From positions 1-48,057 of the forward strand of contig CAKOWW010000013.1 in NCBI GenBank assembly GCA_934129785.1: 48,057 nucleotides of DNA, given 5' to 3'. Within the stretch, counting starts at the first letter, position 1. Each line of letters begins with the position of its first letter. Position numbers and translations under genes: made by a program. Positions 1 to 8,859 of the stretch are shown piece after piece. This stretch comes from an uncultured Clostridia bacterium. Lineage in GTDB: Bacteria > Bacillota > Clostridia > TANB77 > CAG-508. A model generated the notes under the pieces. It was given only the letters and a program-made list of their open reading frames with translations. It was not told where the DNA came from and did not search any database.

Positions 1-159
1 TATGATTCAGGCTATAATACTGGACATGACTCTGGAACCCTTGAAGGAAAAAAAGAAAGAAGTATTGAAATCGCTAAAAAGATGAAAGAAGAAAATATGG
101 ATATTTCTACAATATCAAAAATAACTGGATTAACAAAAGAAGAAATTGAAAAGTTATAA
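1..159 (+). CDS. C-terminal end of an Rpn/PD-(D/E)XK-type putative transposase nuclease (partial)
   Basis: Frame 1 is open from the window edge to TAA at 157-159 (52 codons visible). The peptide is polar, rich in Gly, Glu and Lys, and ends MDISTISKITGLTKEEIEKL. A charged GxxxG-type linker followed by a small helical tail with a 'SKITGLTKEEIEKL' ending is typical of the C-terminus of the Rpn (recombination-promoting nuclease) / PD-(D/E)XK transposase family in Clostridia. The catalytic domain lies outside the window, so the family call is inference from the tail alone. A terminator follows about 40 bp downstream. Confidence 0.55.
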   Translation, partial: YDSGYNTGHDSGTLEGKKERSIEIAKKMKEENMDISTISKITGLTKEEIEKL

Positions 160-198
160 TTTAATATATTAATAAAATAAAGTGTTTAAATAAACAAA

Positions 199-234
199 AG
201 CAGTATTGAAGTTAAATTTTGATACTGTTTTTTA
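199..234 (+). terminator. Intrinsic terminator after the Rpn-type gene
   Basis: CAGTAT (201-206) pairs with ATACTG (222-227) and is followed by six T (228-233). It separates the partial nuclease gene from the pilin-like gene. Confidence 0.6.
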
Positions 235-244
235 TGTAAAAAAA

Positions 245-446
245 TCCTAAAGTATTTAACTTTAAGACTAAAAAACTGAAATTATTATAGCAATAAATAA
301 TATATAAATCAATAAAAAATATAGAAAATTATCAAGAAACATCTTGGGTCTTTTCCTATATTTTTTTATAATATAAAAAGAGAGAAAAGTTAGTATATAA
401 ACACCCTAGAAGGGTGTAGCTTATCTTAAAGTTAAATACTTTAGGA
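245..446. repeat. Perfect 23-bp inverted repeat enclosing 156 bp upstream of a surface-protein gene
   Basis: Bases 245-267 are the exact reverse complement of 424-446. Each arm is also an imperfect palindrome; the right arm with its flank (421-450) can fold into a 12-bp hairpin with one mismatch just before the ribosome binding site GAGGAGG at 450-456. The enclosed 156 bp hold a promoter-like sequence and a short hairpin (CACCC TAGAA GGGTG, 401-415). This covers the whole gap 160-459; I see no gene in it. The arrangement resembles an invertible promoter or a pair of alternative RNA structures; neither is proven. Confidence 0.7.
344..372 (+). promoter_or_regulatory. Candidate sigma-A-type promoter for the first pilin-like gene
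   Basis: TTGGGT (344-349), 17-bp spacer, TATAAT (367-372). The -35 is weak and the -10 perfect. It lies inside the segment bounded by the 23-bp inverted repeats. Confidence 0.45.
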
Positions 447-459
447 TAAGAGGAGGCAA

Positions 460-2177
460 ATGATAAAGATGAAAGAGAACAATGGAATTACATTAATTGC
501 ATTAGTGATAACAATAGTGGTACTTTTAATTCTTGCTGGAGTAAGTATAGCGATGCTAACAGGAAATAATGGAATACTAATGCAAGCCAAAAACTCAAAA
601 CAAGCAACAGAAGAAGCCGAACAAAAGGAAAAAGAAGATTTAATAAAACTGGAAATGCTAGCAAATAATAGTAATGTAAATATTCCAAATCTAAAAGAAG
701 GAATGATACCAGTAAAATGGAATGCAACGAATAAAACATGGGAAGTTGCAGACAAAAGTAATACCGGAAACGACTGGTATGACTATTCTACTGAAAGTAA
801 AAAATGGGCAAATGTAGTAACAGTAAAAGAAAACTGCAGTAATGGAAAAACAAGAAAAGATTATTTAAGTGCAGGAGTAGGAACACCAATACCAGAAGAT
901 GATATAACAACAATGTTTGTATGGATACCAAGGTACAGCTATTATGTAAAAAGTGGATATCATGAAAATGCAAATGGAACAGGAGAATTTGCAATAAAAT
1001 TCTTAATAGGAACATCTGATAGAATTATAGATACACCTGAGGGACAAGACACAGCAATAAGAACAAGTAATACAAATGGAAAAACAAATGGTGAAAAATA
1101 TGTAGTTCACCCAGCATTTACATCAGATACAGATTTAGGCGGAACAGGTAGCGAATTACCTGGAATATGGGTAGGAAAATTTGAATCAAGTAATATTGAA
1201 TCACCAAGAAACAATGAAGGGATAACACGGAAGCAGTGAGGAAAAATTAATATATGGTTATGGTAACAAAATAGATGTAACAATAAGACCAAATGTAACA
1301 AGTTGGAGATATATTGATATAGATGATATGTTTACAATTTCCAAAAATATGTCAAAAGATGAAAATAAAATATATGGATTTAATAGTTCAGAACTAACAA
1401 CAACAATGATGCAAAATAGCCAATGGGGAGCAGTAGCATATTTAGCACAAAGCGAATATGGAAATATGCAAAAATCAACAGATGAAGAATCTGGAATATG
1501 GAATAATCCATATAATGAAGGGATGACGTATAGTACTTCAGAAAATGAATATAAAGTAGATAGTAAGCCAGTAAGCTTAACAGGAATGTCAGGAAGTGGT
1601 AGAGATAATTATACAATTTACTCTGCAACAGTAATAGATGGAAGTAAAAAAGATAATGGAGATAATATAGAGATAACTTATACAAATATAAATGATGATG
1701 GGACAACTGGAACAAATTACACAAATATATTTTATAAATATTATACAGAAAATGGACAAAAAGCAAGTACAACAAGAAATGTATATGGAATATATGATAT
1801 GGCAGGAGGAGCATGGGAATATGTGGCAAATTATTTAGGAAGTGCTGCAGAAAACAAATTTGTGCCTGATTTTTTAAAAATTGAACCAAAATATCAAACA
1901 CCATATGCGGGAACAGGTGTAACATCTAGCATAGAAGATAGGACAATTAACTATGAAGCAAATAAAGAAAAATATGGAGATGCAATATGGGAAACATCTA
2001 ATGAACTCAACAATATGTCTAGCTGGAATGCAGATTCTTCTTATTTTCCGTGTATAGACAGTTCATTTTTTGTGCGCGGAGGTCGGTTATAGTGGCGGTA
2101 CTGGTCTAGGACTGTTCTGTTTTAATAGTAATTACGGTGGTGGTGATAGTGTTTCATTCCGTATAGTTCTTTTCTAG
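460..2177 (+). CDS. Pilin-like surface protein with FGE-sulfatase/C-type-lectin-like domain, read through two +1 frameshifts at CGG
   Basis: Starts at ATG 460 after GAGGAGG. Residues about 8-34 are a class III (prepilin-like) signal: a short polar head, Gly-Ile-Thr, then a long hydrophobic run ending SIAML; the Glu usual at +5 of pilins is absent. The rest resembles formylglycine-generating-enzyme (FGE-sulfatase) domains with lectin fold: FVWIPRYSYYV, then IRPNVTSW, YDMAGGAWEY, and near the end FVRGG and SFRIVLF. The frame changes twice, at 1228 (frame 1 to 2) and 2084 (frame 2 to 3); both are single-base +1 moves at an in-frame CGG. Reading across them gives 571 residues with no lost motif and a natural end at TAG 2175-2177. 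Without the shifts the product stops at 1239. It is likely secreted or assembled at the surface; substrate unknown. The alternative is a pseudogene with two insertions, which I find less likely because the same signature occurs in essential genes here. Confidence 0.7.
1228..1230 (+). other. CGG +1 recoding site 1 in the pilin-like gene
   Basis: Zero frame reads ACA CGG AAG CAG TGA. Skipping C1228 gives ACA-GGA-AGC-AGT-GAG, and the frame stays open to the second site at 2084. Downstream peptide includes IRPNVTSW, as expected for the family. Confidence 0.75.
2084..2086 (+). other. CGG +1 recoding site 2 in the pilin-like gene
   Basis: Zero frame reads GGA GGT CGG TTA TAG. Skipping C2084 gives GGT-GGT-TAT-AGT, restoring the usual end of FGE-like domains (VRGG, then YSGGTGLGLFCF and SFRIVLF) and adding 30 residues. 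Confidence 0.8.
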
Positions 2178-2271
2178 CTCAGTGGGTCACTTTAATTATT
2201 TAACATAAGCCAATAAGGTGTTATTAAATTTTTAAAAATAAAATATAAAAACGAGAGAGGAGCTTGTAAAA

Positions 2272-3489
2272 ATGAAGAATACAAAAGAGTCAAAACAAGG
2301 ACAAAAAGGAATTACATTAATTGCATTAGTGATAACTATAGTTGTACTTTTAATTTTAGCTGGTGTTTCAATAGCAATGTTAACAGAAAATAATGGAATA
2401 TTAACACAAGCTGGAGAAGCAAAAATGAATACTAATATGGCAACAGTGAAAGAAAAAGTACAACTAGAAGCAACAGGGAGTTTTGACAATACAGGAGTAT
2501 TTAGTAAAATAATATTTAAAGATAATTTAAAGAAAAATTTAGGACTAACAGATAGTAATATAATAGAAAATGAAGATGAAATAATAATAAAAATAGATGG
2601 TTATGATGTAACTGTAAATGAAACAACAGGAGCAATAATAGGAGAACCAAGCAAATCTGTAATAGTAACAAATCCAGAAACAACAGGAGACATAGAAGAT
2701 AGAGCAATAGAATTAACATGGGCAGAGTTAAAACAAGCAGCAAATGCAATAGCTATAGACACAACCAACATAGGAAATAGTACAACAGCAGTAACTGTAA
2801 CAGTAGGAAGTAAAACAGAAATATTAAGAGTAGGAAACTATAAAATATTAAAATATGATGGAGTAGATAAAAAAGTAAGAATAATTGGATTTAATTCAGA
2901 TACAAAAACAAATGGAAGAAAAGCAGGAATAACATTTGATTTTGCAACAACATTAGGAGAAGCTCAAATGAATATAACTGATAATAATACTGGCGGTTGG
3001 GGAGCAAGTAAAATGAAAATGGAAACTATGCCAGCAATGTTAGCTAAATTAAAATTAGAAGATGGAACAACAGAATTAGAAACAATAGTGGAAACCGTAA
3101 AAAAAGAATATAATTTAGGAAATACTGAAACAATAAATTCAAGCATACCATCAGAAGATAAATTATGGTTTTTGTCATGCTCAGAAATATTTCCTAAAAA
3201 TTCAGATAGTGATGAATATGCAGTAGCATCTACCAAAGAAGGCAATCAATATAAATATTATGAATTAACAACAAAAGGAAGTGTATGGGTTGATGAAAAT
3301 CCTAAATTAGTAAGGTATAGTGAATATGTAGCAGATACAAATACAAGTAGTAATAATACTTGGGTGTGGCTTCGTTCACCTTTTTATTCTAGTAGTAATA
3401 CATTCTGTGGTGTTAATAACTATGGCGGTGGCTACGACTATTACCATGCAAGAAGCGAATATGGTGTGGCACCCGGATTTAGTATTTAA
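2272..3489 (+). CDS. Pilin-like surface protein with DUF6273-like C-terminal domain
   Basis: ATG 2272 follows GAGAGAGGAGC. 405 residues. The N-terminal segment (about residues 14-40) is nearly identical to that of the first pilin-like protein: Gly-Ile-Thr plus a hydrophobic run ending SIAML. Residues 45-140 are a pilin-stalk-like region. The C-terminal third carries SEIFPKNSDSDEY and TWVWLRSPFYSSSNTF, the hallmark of the DUF6273 lectin-like domain, and ends GVAPGFSI. The last 130 bp use GGC, TAC, CGT and CCC codons unlike the AT-rich body, hinting at a separately evolving or variable end. Probably a secreted surface adhesin-like protein; ligand unknown. It may share a transcript with the gene 95 bp upstream. 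Confidence 0.7.
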   Translation: MKNTKESKQGQKGITLIALVITIVVLLILAGVSIAMLTENNGILTQAGEAKMNTNMATVKEKVQLEATGSFDNTGVFSKIIFKDNLKKNLGLTDSNIIENEDEIIIKIDGYDVTVNETTGAIIGEPSKSVIVTNPETTGDIEDRAIELTWAELKQAANAIAIDTTNIGNSTTAVTVTVGSKTEILRVGNYKILKYDGVDKKVRIIGFNSDTKTNGRKAGITFDFATTLGEAQMNITDNNTGGWGASKMKMETMPAMLAKLKLEDGTTELETIVETVKKEYNLGNTETINSSIPSEDKLWFLSCSEIFPKNSDSDEYAVASTKEGNQYKYYELTTKGSVWVDENPKLVRYSEYVADTNTSSNNTWVWLRSPFYSSSNTFCGVNNYGGGYDYYHARSEYGVAPGFSI

Positions 3490-3542
3490 AATCCAAACTA
3501 ACACAATAATAAAATTAAAAAAATGCATATAACCTAAAAAAG

Positions 3543-3577
3543 TAGCTATACCCAAAATAGGGAGAGCTATTTTTTTA
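3543..3577 (+). terminator. Intrinsic terminator before rlmN
   Basis: TAGCT...CCC (3543-3553) pairs with GGG...GCTA (3560-3569), followed by seven T. Confidence 0.75.
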
Positions 3578-3587
3578 TCCATAAACA

Positions 3588-3616
3588 TTGTAAACAAAGT
3601 CAAAAAATGTTATAAT
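3588..3616 (+). promoter_or_regulatory. Promoter for the rlmN-cmk-plsC operon
   Basis: TTGTAA (3588-3593), 17-bp spacer, TATAAT (3611-3616). Confidence 0.7.
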
Positions 3617-3649
3617 GCAAAAGAAATAAAATAAAAGGAATGAAAACCA

Positions 3650-4678
3650 GTGAAAAACATAAAAGACTACGATTTAAAAGAATTAAAAGAGGAACTAACA
3701 AAAATAGGAGAAAAACCATTCAGAGCAGAGCAAATATTCAAATGGTTATACCAAGAAAAAGTAAAAGAATTTAGTGAAATGACAAACCTATCACTAGAAC
3801 TAAGAAAAAAACTAGAGGAAAACTATACAATATGCAATTACAAAATACTAAAAAAACAAGAATCAAAAGATGGAACAATAAAATACCTATTTGATGTATT
3901 AGATGGAAATGCAATAGAAACAGTATTAATGAGTTATCATCATGGATACAGCATATGTGTATCATCACAAATTGGTTGCAAAATGGGGTGCAAATTCTGT
4001 GCATCAACAGGAATAAACTTTGTAAGAGACTTAACAAGTGGTGAAATAGTTGAACAAATACTAGCAGTAGAACAAGATACAGGTTTTAGAATATCAAATG
4101 TAGTATTTATGGGAATTGGAGAGCCACTAAATAACTATGATAATGTAATAAATGCAATAAAAATAATAAACAATCCAAAAGGGCTAAATATAGGAGCAAG
4201 ACATATAAGCATTTCAACAAGTGGACTAGTGCCAAGAATTTATAAATTAGCCGAGGAAAATATTCAATGTACATTATCAATATCATTACATGCAACAAAT
4301 GATGAAAAAAGAAGTAGTATGATGCCAATAAACAATGCATTTAATATAGCAGAACTAATGGAAGCATGTAAATATTATATAGAAAAAACACATAGAAGAA
4401 TATCATTTGAATATGCATTAGCAAAAGACAATAATGACAACTTAGAAGATGCTAAAGAATTAGTAAAACTTTTAAAAGGCATGTTATGCCATGTAAATTT
4501 AATACCAATAAATAAAATAGAAAATGGACAATATACTAAAAGCTCAAATGAAAATATAATGAAATTCAGAGACTATTTAAATGACCATGGAATAGTTGCA
4601 ACAATAAGAAGAGAACTAGGCTCAGATATTGATGCGGCATGTGGACAATTAAGAAGAAAAAATTTAAAAGAACAATAG
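3650..4678 (+). CDS. rlmN: RlmN, dual-specificity 23S rRNA/tRNA adenine-C2 methyltransferase (radical SAM)
   Basis: 342 residues, the usual length. RlmN methylates C2 of A2503 in 23S rRNA and A37 of some tRNAs, using two SAM molecules and a methyl-cysteine intermediate. The radical-SAM cluster motif is C110-x3-C114-x2-C117 (IGCKMGCKFCAST); the catalytic C-terminal cysteine is in DIDAACGQL (about C331). The start is GTG 3650, preceded by AAAGGAATG at 3634-3642; the nearby ATG 3640 is in another frame. First gene of an operon with short spacing to the ATPase gene. Both activities bear on decoding accuracy, which is notable given the frameshifting proposed here. Confidence 0.95.
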   Translation: MKNIKDYDLKELKEELTKIGEKPFRAEQIFKWLYQEKVKEFSEMTNLSLELRKKLEENYTICNYKILKKQESKDGTIKYLFDVLDGNAIETVLMSYHHGYSICVSSQIGCKMGCKFCASTGINFVRDLTSGEIVEQILAVEQDTGFRISNVVFMGIGEPLNNYDNVINAIKIINNPKGLNIGARHISISTSGLVPRIYKLAEENIQCTLSISLHATNDEKRSSMMPINNAFNIAELMEACKYYIEKTHRRISFEYALAKDNNDNLEDAKELVKLLKGMLCHVNLIPINKIENGQYTKSSNENIMKFRDYLNDHGIVATIRRELGSDIDAACGQLRRKNLKEQ

Positions 4679-4688
4679 GAGCTAAAAA

Positions 4689-5561
4689 ATGTTATTAAAA
4701 GATTTAAAATTACCATTTGCGAACAAAATCAAAGTATATGCATTTGTAGGCCCATCAGGAACCGGAAAAAGCTATAGAGCACAAATGGTAGCAAGTGAAA
4801 AGGGAATAAACTTTATAATAGATGATGGGTTATTAATAAAAGACAATGAAGTAATAGCTGGAGAATCAGCAAAAAAAGCGGCAACAAAGGTAGCAACAGT
4901 AAAACATGCATTATTTTATGAAGATGCGGAAAAAGAAGTAATAATAAAGGCATTAAAAAAATACAAACCTGAAAGTATATTAATATTAGGAACATCAGAT
5001 GGAATGGTACAAAAAATAGCAGCAAATTTGGGGTTGCCAGAAATATCTGAAACAACATATATAACAGATGTGGCAACAGAAGAAGAAATGAAAACAGCAA
5101 GAAGAATAAGAGTAACAGAAGGAAAACATGTAATACCAGTGCCAACATTTGAAATAAAAAAAGATTTTTCAGGATATTTGCTAGATCCATTACAAATATT
5201 TAAATCAAAAGGAAAAGGGCAGAAACCATATGTATCAGAAAAATCAATAATAAGACCAACATTTAGTTATATGGGAAAATTTACAATTTCAGATTTAGTA
5301 TTTAGGCAAATATTAGAATATTTGGCAGTTCAAACACCAGCAATACATAAAATTCAAAAAACTAGAGTAGACAACTTTGGAGAAGGAGTAAAACTTTATA
5401 TGGAAGTTAGCATTGTATATGGATTTAATGTATTTGATGGATTAAACGAATTTAAGAAAAAGGCCAAAAAAGAAATTGAAAAATTAACAGCAATGAATGT
5501 TGTAGAGTTAGAAGTGGTTGCAAAAAATATCTATGTACCACAAAATGAGGGGGAACAATAA
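4689..5561 (+). CDS. P-loop ATPase with C-terminal Asp23/Gls24-like domain
   Basis: 290 residues. A Walker A motif GPSGTGKS at residues 21-28 opens a nucleotide-binding domain of about 190 residues; GTSDGM and DFSGYLLDPLQ lie further on. From about residue 195 the sequence (FTISDLVFRQILEYLA, YMEVSIVYGFNVFDGLNEFK, VVELEVVAKNIYVP) resembles the Asp23/Gls24 envelope-stress fold. Proteins of this two-domain kind occur in Clostridia next to cmk, but I know of no assigned reaction. It sits 10 bp after rlmN and 2 bp before cmk, so it is co-transcribed. The C-terminal domain may mediate association with other envelope proteins; that is inference. Confidence 0.75.
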   Translation: MLLKDLKLPFANKIKVYAFVGPSGTGKSYRAQMVASEKGINFIIDDGLLIKDNEVIAGESAKKAATKVATVKHALFYEDAEKEVIIKALKKYKPESILILGTSDGMVQKIAANLGLPEISETTYITDVATEEEMKTARRIRVTEGKHVIPVPTFEIKKDFSGYLLDPLQIFKSKGKGQKPYVSEKSIIRPTFSYMGKFTISDLVFRQILEYLAVQTPAIHKIQKTRVDNFGEGVKLYMEVSIVYGFNVFDGLNEFKKKAKKEIEKLTAMNVVELEVVAKNIYVPQNEGEQ

Positions 5562-5563
5562 AA

Positions 5564-6235
5564 ATGTCTTTTATAGTAGCAATAGATGGTCCAGCAGGAA
5601 GTGGAAAGGGAACAATAACAGGGAAAATAAGTAAAAAATTAGGATTAGTAAATATTGGTTCAGGTTCAGCATATAGATGTGTTGCATTATCAGCAATCCA
5701 ACAAAATGTAAAACCAGAAGAAACAGAAAAAATAATTAAATTATTAGAAAATATAAATATTGAATTTAAATTAGAACAAGGAAATGATACAGTATATTTA
5801 AATGGCGAAAATGTAAGTAAAAGAATAAGAGAAGCAGACATAGCAAAAATAGTATCACCAATAGCATCAATAAGAGAAGTAAGAATAAAATTAAATGATA
5901 TATTTAAAAAAGTAGCACAAGGAAAAGAAGTAATAATGGAAGGAAGAGACATAGGAACATATGTATTTCCAGATGCAGATGTAAAAATATATCTAGATGC
6001 AACTCCAGAAGAAAGAGCAAGAAGAAGATTAAAGCAAAATGAAGAATTAGGAATTAAAGAAACATATGAGGAAATATTAAAAAATATAAAAACAAGAGAC
6101 AGCATAGATAAAGGCAGAGAAATGGGAGCTTTAAAACAAGCAGAAGATGCAATATATATAGACTCAAGTAATATGTCGATAGAAGAAGTTGTATCAGAAG
6201 TTGCAAAAATAATTAACAACAAAAGATCAAAATAA
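5564..6235 (+). CDS. cmk: Cytidylate kinase
   Basis: 223 residues. Phosphorylates CMP and dCMP to the diphosphates in pyrimidine salvage and recycling. P-loop GPAGSGKG at residues 9-16; the CMP-binding stretch is IGSGSAYR where most bacteria have DTGAMYR; the GRDIGTYVFPDADVKIYLDA block and the Arg-rich lid ERARRR follow. ATG 5564 has GAGGGGGAAC upstream. Followed by plsC, a common Firmicutes order. Confidence 0.93.
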   Translation: MSFIVAIDGPAGSGKGTITGKISKKLGLVNIGSGSAYRCVALSAIQQNVKPEETEKIIKLLENINIEFKLEQGNDTVYLNGENVSKRIREADIAKIVSPIASIREVRIKLNDIFKKVAQGKEVIMEGRDIGTYVFPDADVKIYLDATPEERARRRLKQNEELGIKETYEEILKNIKTRDSIDKGREMGALKQAEDAIYIDSSNMSIEEVVSEVAKIINNKRSK

Positions 6236-6253
6236 AATACAAGGAGAAGTAAA

Positions 6254-6850
6254 ATGAAAAATTTTTTTAAAGCAATAGCAAGAGGTATTGTAAAAGGTGC
6301 AATTTATGCATATTGCAAAATTGTATATCATGCAAAAATAGTAGGAAAAAACAATATTCCAAAAGAAGGACCAATAATAATATGTGGAAACCATAGAAGT
6401 TTTTTAGATCCACCATTAATAGAAGCAACTTGTGGTAGATATACTAGATTTTTAGCTAAAGAAGAACTTACCAAAAATAAATTTTTAGCATTTTTAGGAA
6501 TTATATTTGATGCAATTTTAGTAAAAAGAGATTCAAAAGATATAAAAGCAATAAAAGAATCTTTAAAAACTTTAAAAGACGGAAATTGTTTGGCTTTATT
6601 CCCAGAAGGTACAAGAAATGGCTTACAAAAAGGTGAAGAAGTAAAAGATGGAGCAGCATTTTTTGCAGTAAGAAGCGGAGCAAAAGTAATACCTTGTGGA
6701 ATAAAAGGTGGAACTAAAGGGGATTGGAAAGTAACTATAACATATGGAGAACCTTTAGATTTTAGTCAATATAAAGGAAGTAAAGATAAAGAAACTTTAG
6801 ATAAAATAACTAAAGAAATAATGGATAATATTATAGCACTTACAAAATAA
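6254..6850 (+). CDS. plsC: 1-acyl-sn-glycerol-3-phosphate acyltransferase (PlsC family)
   Basis: 198 residues. Adds the second acyl chain to lysophosphatidate in membrane phospholipid synthesis. The catalytic H-x4-D motif is NHRSFLD (His47, Asp52) and the substrate motif FPEGTR is at 116-121. The N-terminus is basic and amphipathic, fitting peripheral membrane attachment. 18 bp after cmk with AAGGAG before ATG 6254; last gene of the operon. Confidence 0.9.
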   Translation: MKNFFKAIARGIVKGAIYAYCKIVYHAKIVGKNNIPKEGPIIICGNHRSFLDPPLIEATCGRYTRFLAKEELTKNKFLAFLGIIFDAILVKRDSKDIKAIKESLKTLKDGNCLALFPEGTRNGLQKGEEVKDGAAFFAVRSGAKVIPCGIKGGTKGDWKVTITYGEPLDFSQYKGSKDKETLDKITKEIMDNIIALTK

Positions 6851-6913
6851 ATAATTTATAAAAAAACTTATACTATAATTTTTGAATAATGTATCGAATG
6901 TGCAAGAAAAAAT

Positions 6914-6942
6914 TTGACAAAGTACAAAAAAAGTTATATAAT
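6914..6942 (+). promoter_or_regulatory. Promoter of typA
   Basis: TTGACA (6914-6919), 17-bp spacer, TATAAT (6937-6942); a full consensus match. Confidence 0.85.
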
Positions 6943-6965
6943 TTTATAGAAATTTAAAGAGAAAT

Positions 6966-7000
6966 AGACGTTTTTCAGAAGCAAAATTCTAAAAACGTCT
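6966..7000 (+). promoter_or_regulatory. Hairpin in the typA 5' leader
   Basis: AGACGTTTTT (6966-6975) pairs exactly with AAAAACGTCT (6991-7000), with an inner AGAA/TTCT pair and loop GCAAAA. It is not followed by a T-run, so it is more likely a leader structure than a terminator. It starts about 20 bases after the predicted transcription start. Confidence 0.6.
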
Positions 7001-7030
7001 TAAGTTATGAAAAAGGGAAGGAAGAAAAAA

Positions 7031-8851
7031 ATGAACAACCAAAAATTAAGAAATATTGCAATAATAGCACACGTAGACCATGGAAAAACAACACTAGTAG
7101 ATGCATTGTTAAGACAAAGCCATGTATTTAGAGAAAACGAACAAGTAGCAGAAAGAATAATGGACTCAAATGACCAAGAAAAAGAAAGAGGAATAACAAT
7201 TCTTTCAAAAAATACATCAGTAATGCATGATGGAATAAAAATAAACATAGTAGACACACCAGGACATGCCGACTTTGGTGGAGAAGTAGAAAGAGTTTTA
7301 AAAACAGTAGACGGAGTATTATTACTAGTAGACGCATTTGAAGGAGCAATGCCACAAACAAGAGAAGTACTAAAAAAATCATTAGCATTAGGCTTAAAAC
7401 CAATAGTAGTAATAAACAAAATAGATAGACCTGGAGCACAACCAGAAAAAGTTGTAGACCAAGTAATAGAACTATTTATAGAATTAGACGCAACAGATGA
7501 ACAATTAGACTTCCCAGTAGTATATGCATCAGCAAAAAATGGAATAGCAAAAATGGACTTAAATGATGAAACAAATGACTTATCATGTCTATTTAAAACA
7601 ATAATAAACACAATAAAAGCACCAGACTGTGATGAAGAAGGACCAGCTCAAATGTTAGTATCAAACATAGACTATGATGACTATGTAGGAAGAATAGCAG
7701 TAGGAAGAGTAGAAAGAGGTTCAATAAAAGTTGGAATGCCAGTTTCAATATGTGGAAAAGAAGACAAAATAACACAAGGAAGAATAGCAAAAGTATACAC
7801 ACATGTTGGATTAAATAAAGTAGAAGTAGAAGAAGGAAAAGCAGGAGATATAATTGAACTTGCAGGAATCCCAGATATAAACATAGGAGATACAATTTGT
7901 GACTTTAACCATCCAGAAAAAATACCATTTGTAGACATTGATGAACCAACAGTATCAATGACATTTAGTGTAAACAATGGACCATTTGCTGGAAAAGAAG
8001 GACAATTTATAACATCAAGACATATTCGTGACAGATTATTTAAAGAATTAGAAAGAAACGTATCATTAAGAGTAAAAGAAACAGATTCACCAGATAGTTT
8101 CGAAGTATCTGGAAGAGGGGAACTTCACTTATCAGTATTAATTGAAACAATGAGAAGAGAAGGATTTGAACTTTTAGTATCAAGACCAAAAGTTATTTAT
8201 AAAGAAATTGATGGTGTAAAATGTGAACCAATAGAACTATTAGTAGTAAATGTACCAGATGATAGTGTTGGAAATGTAATTGAAAAACTAGGAAGAAGAA
8301 AAGCTGAAATGGTAAACATGGAACCAGCAGAATCAGGTCATACAAAAATAGAGTTTAAAATACCAGCAAGAGGATTAATTGGATATAGAACAGAATTCTT
8401 AACAGACACAAAAGGTGAAGGAACAATGAACCATATATTTGATTCATATGAACCATTCAAAGGAGAAATTCAAGCCAGAGTAAGAGGAACAATAGTTGCA
8501 TTCGAAAACGGAAAATCTGTAACATATGGATTATACAATGCACAAGACAAGGGAGAATTATTCATAGGACCTGGTGTAGATGTATATGAAGGAATGATAG
8601 TAGGACTAAACTCAAGAGGAGAAGACCTAAGCATAAATGTATGTAAAGAAAAACACTTAACAAACACTAGAGCTTCAGGTTCAGACGATGCATTAAGACT
8701 AGTTCCACCAATTCAAATGTCATTAGAAAAAGCAATTGAATTTATTCAAGATGACGAATTAGTTGAAGTAACACCAAAATCAATACGCTTAAGAAAGAAA
8801 ATCTTAGACTCAAAAGAAAGAGAAAGAGCAGCAAGAAATAGTAATAAATAA
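7031..8851 (+). CDS. typA: TypA/BipA ribosome-associated translational GTPase
   Basis: 606 residues from ATG 7031; this start is chosen over ATG 7007 because GGGAAGGAAG lies just ahead of it and homologues start near MNNQKLRNIAIIAHVDHGKT. TypA binds the ribosome like EF-G and supports 50S assembly and stress growth. G1 is HVDHGKTT (residues 14-21), G2 RGITI, G3 DTPGHADFGGEVER, G4 NKIDRPGA. The EF-G-like domains follow, with RGELHLSVLIETMRREG and the TypA-specific C-terminal region ending in basic residues. Own promoter and terminator. Confidence 0.95.
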   Translation: MNNQKLRNIAIIAHVDHGKTTLVDALLRQSHVFRENEQVAERIMDSNDQEKERGITILSKNTSVMHDGIKINIVDTPGHADFGGEVERVLKTVDGVLLLVDAFEGAMPQTREVLKKSLALGLKPIVVINKIDRPGAQPEKVVDQVIELFIELDATDEQLDFPVVYASAKNGIAKMDLNDETNDLSCLFKTIINTIKAPDCDEEGPAQMLVSNIDYDDYVGRIAVGRVERGSIKVGMPVSICGKEDKITQGRIAKVYTHVGLNKVEVEEGKAGDIIELAGIPDINIGDTICDFNHPEKIPFVDIDEPTVSMTFSVNNGPFAGKEGQFITSRHIRDRLFKELERNVSLRVKETDSPDSFEVSGRGELHLSVLIETMRREGFELLVSRPKVIYKEIDGVKCEPIELLVVNVPDDSVGNVIEKLGRRKAEMVNMEPAESGHTKIEFKIPARGLIGYRTEFLTDTKGEGTMNHIFDSYEPFKGEIQARVRGTIVAFENGKSVTYGLYNAQDKGELFIGPGVDVYEGMIVGLNSRGEDLSINVCKEKHLTNTRASGSDDALRLVPPIQMSLEKAIEFIQDDELVEVTPKSIRLRKKILDSKERERAARNSNK

Positions 8852-8859
8852 AAATTTAA

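Noticed and set aside
460..2177. Pseudogene with two frameshift mutations
   Set aside because: Both breaks carry the same CGG signature found in essential genes in this window, and the remaining sequence is intact in all frames.
1328..2177. Complete diversity-generating retroelement
   Set aside because: The variable-looking ends are suggestive but no reverse transcriptase, accessory gene or template repeat is in the window.
5452..6222. Antisense open frame opposite cmk
   Set aside because: Shadow frame; cmk on the other strand is complete and well supported.
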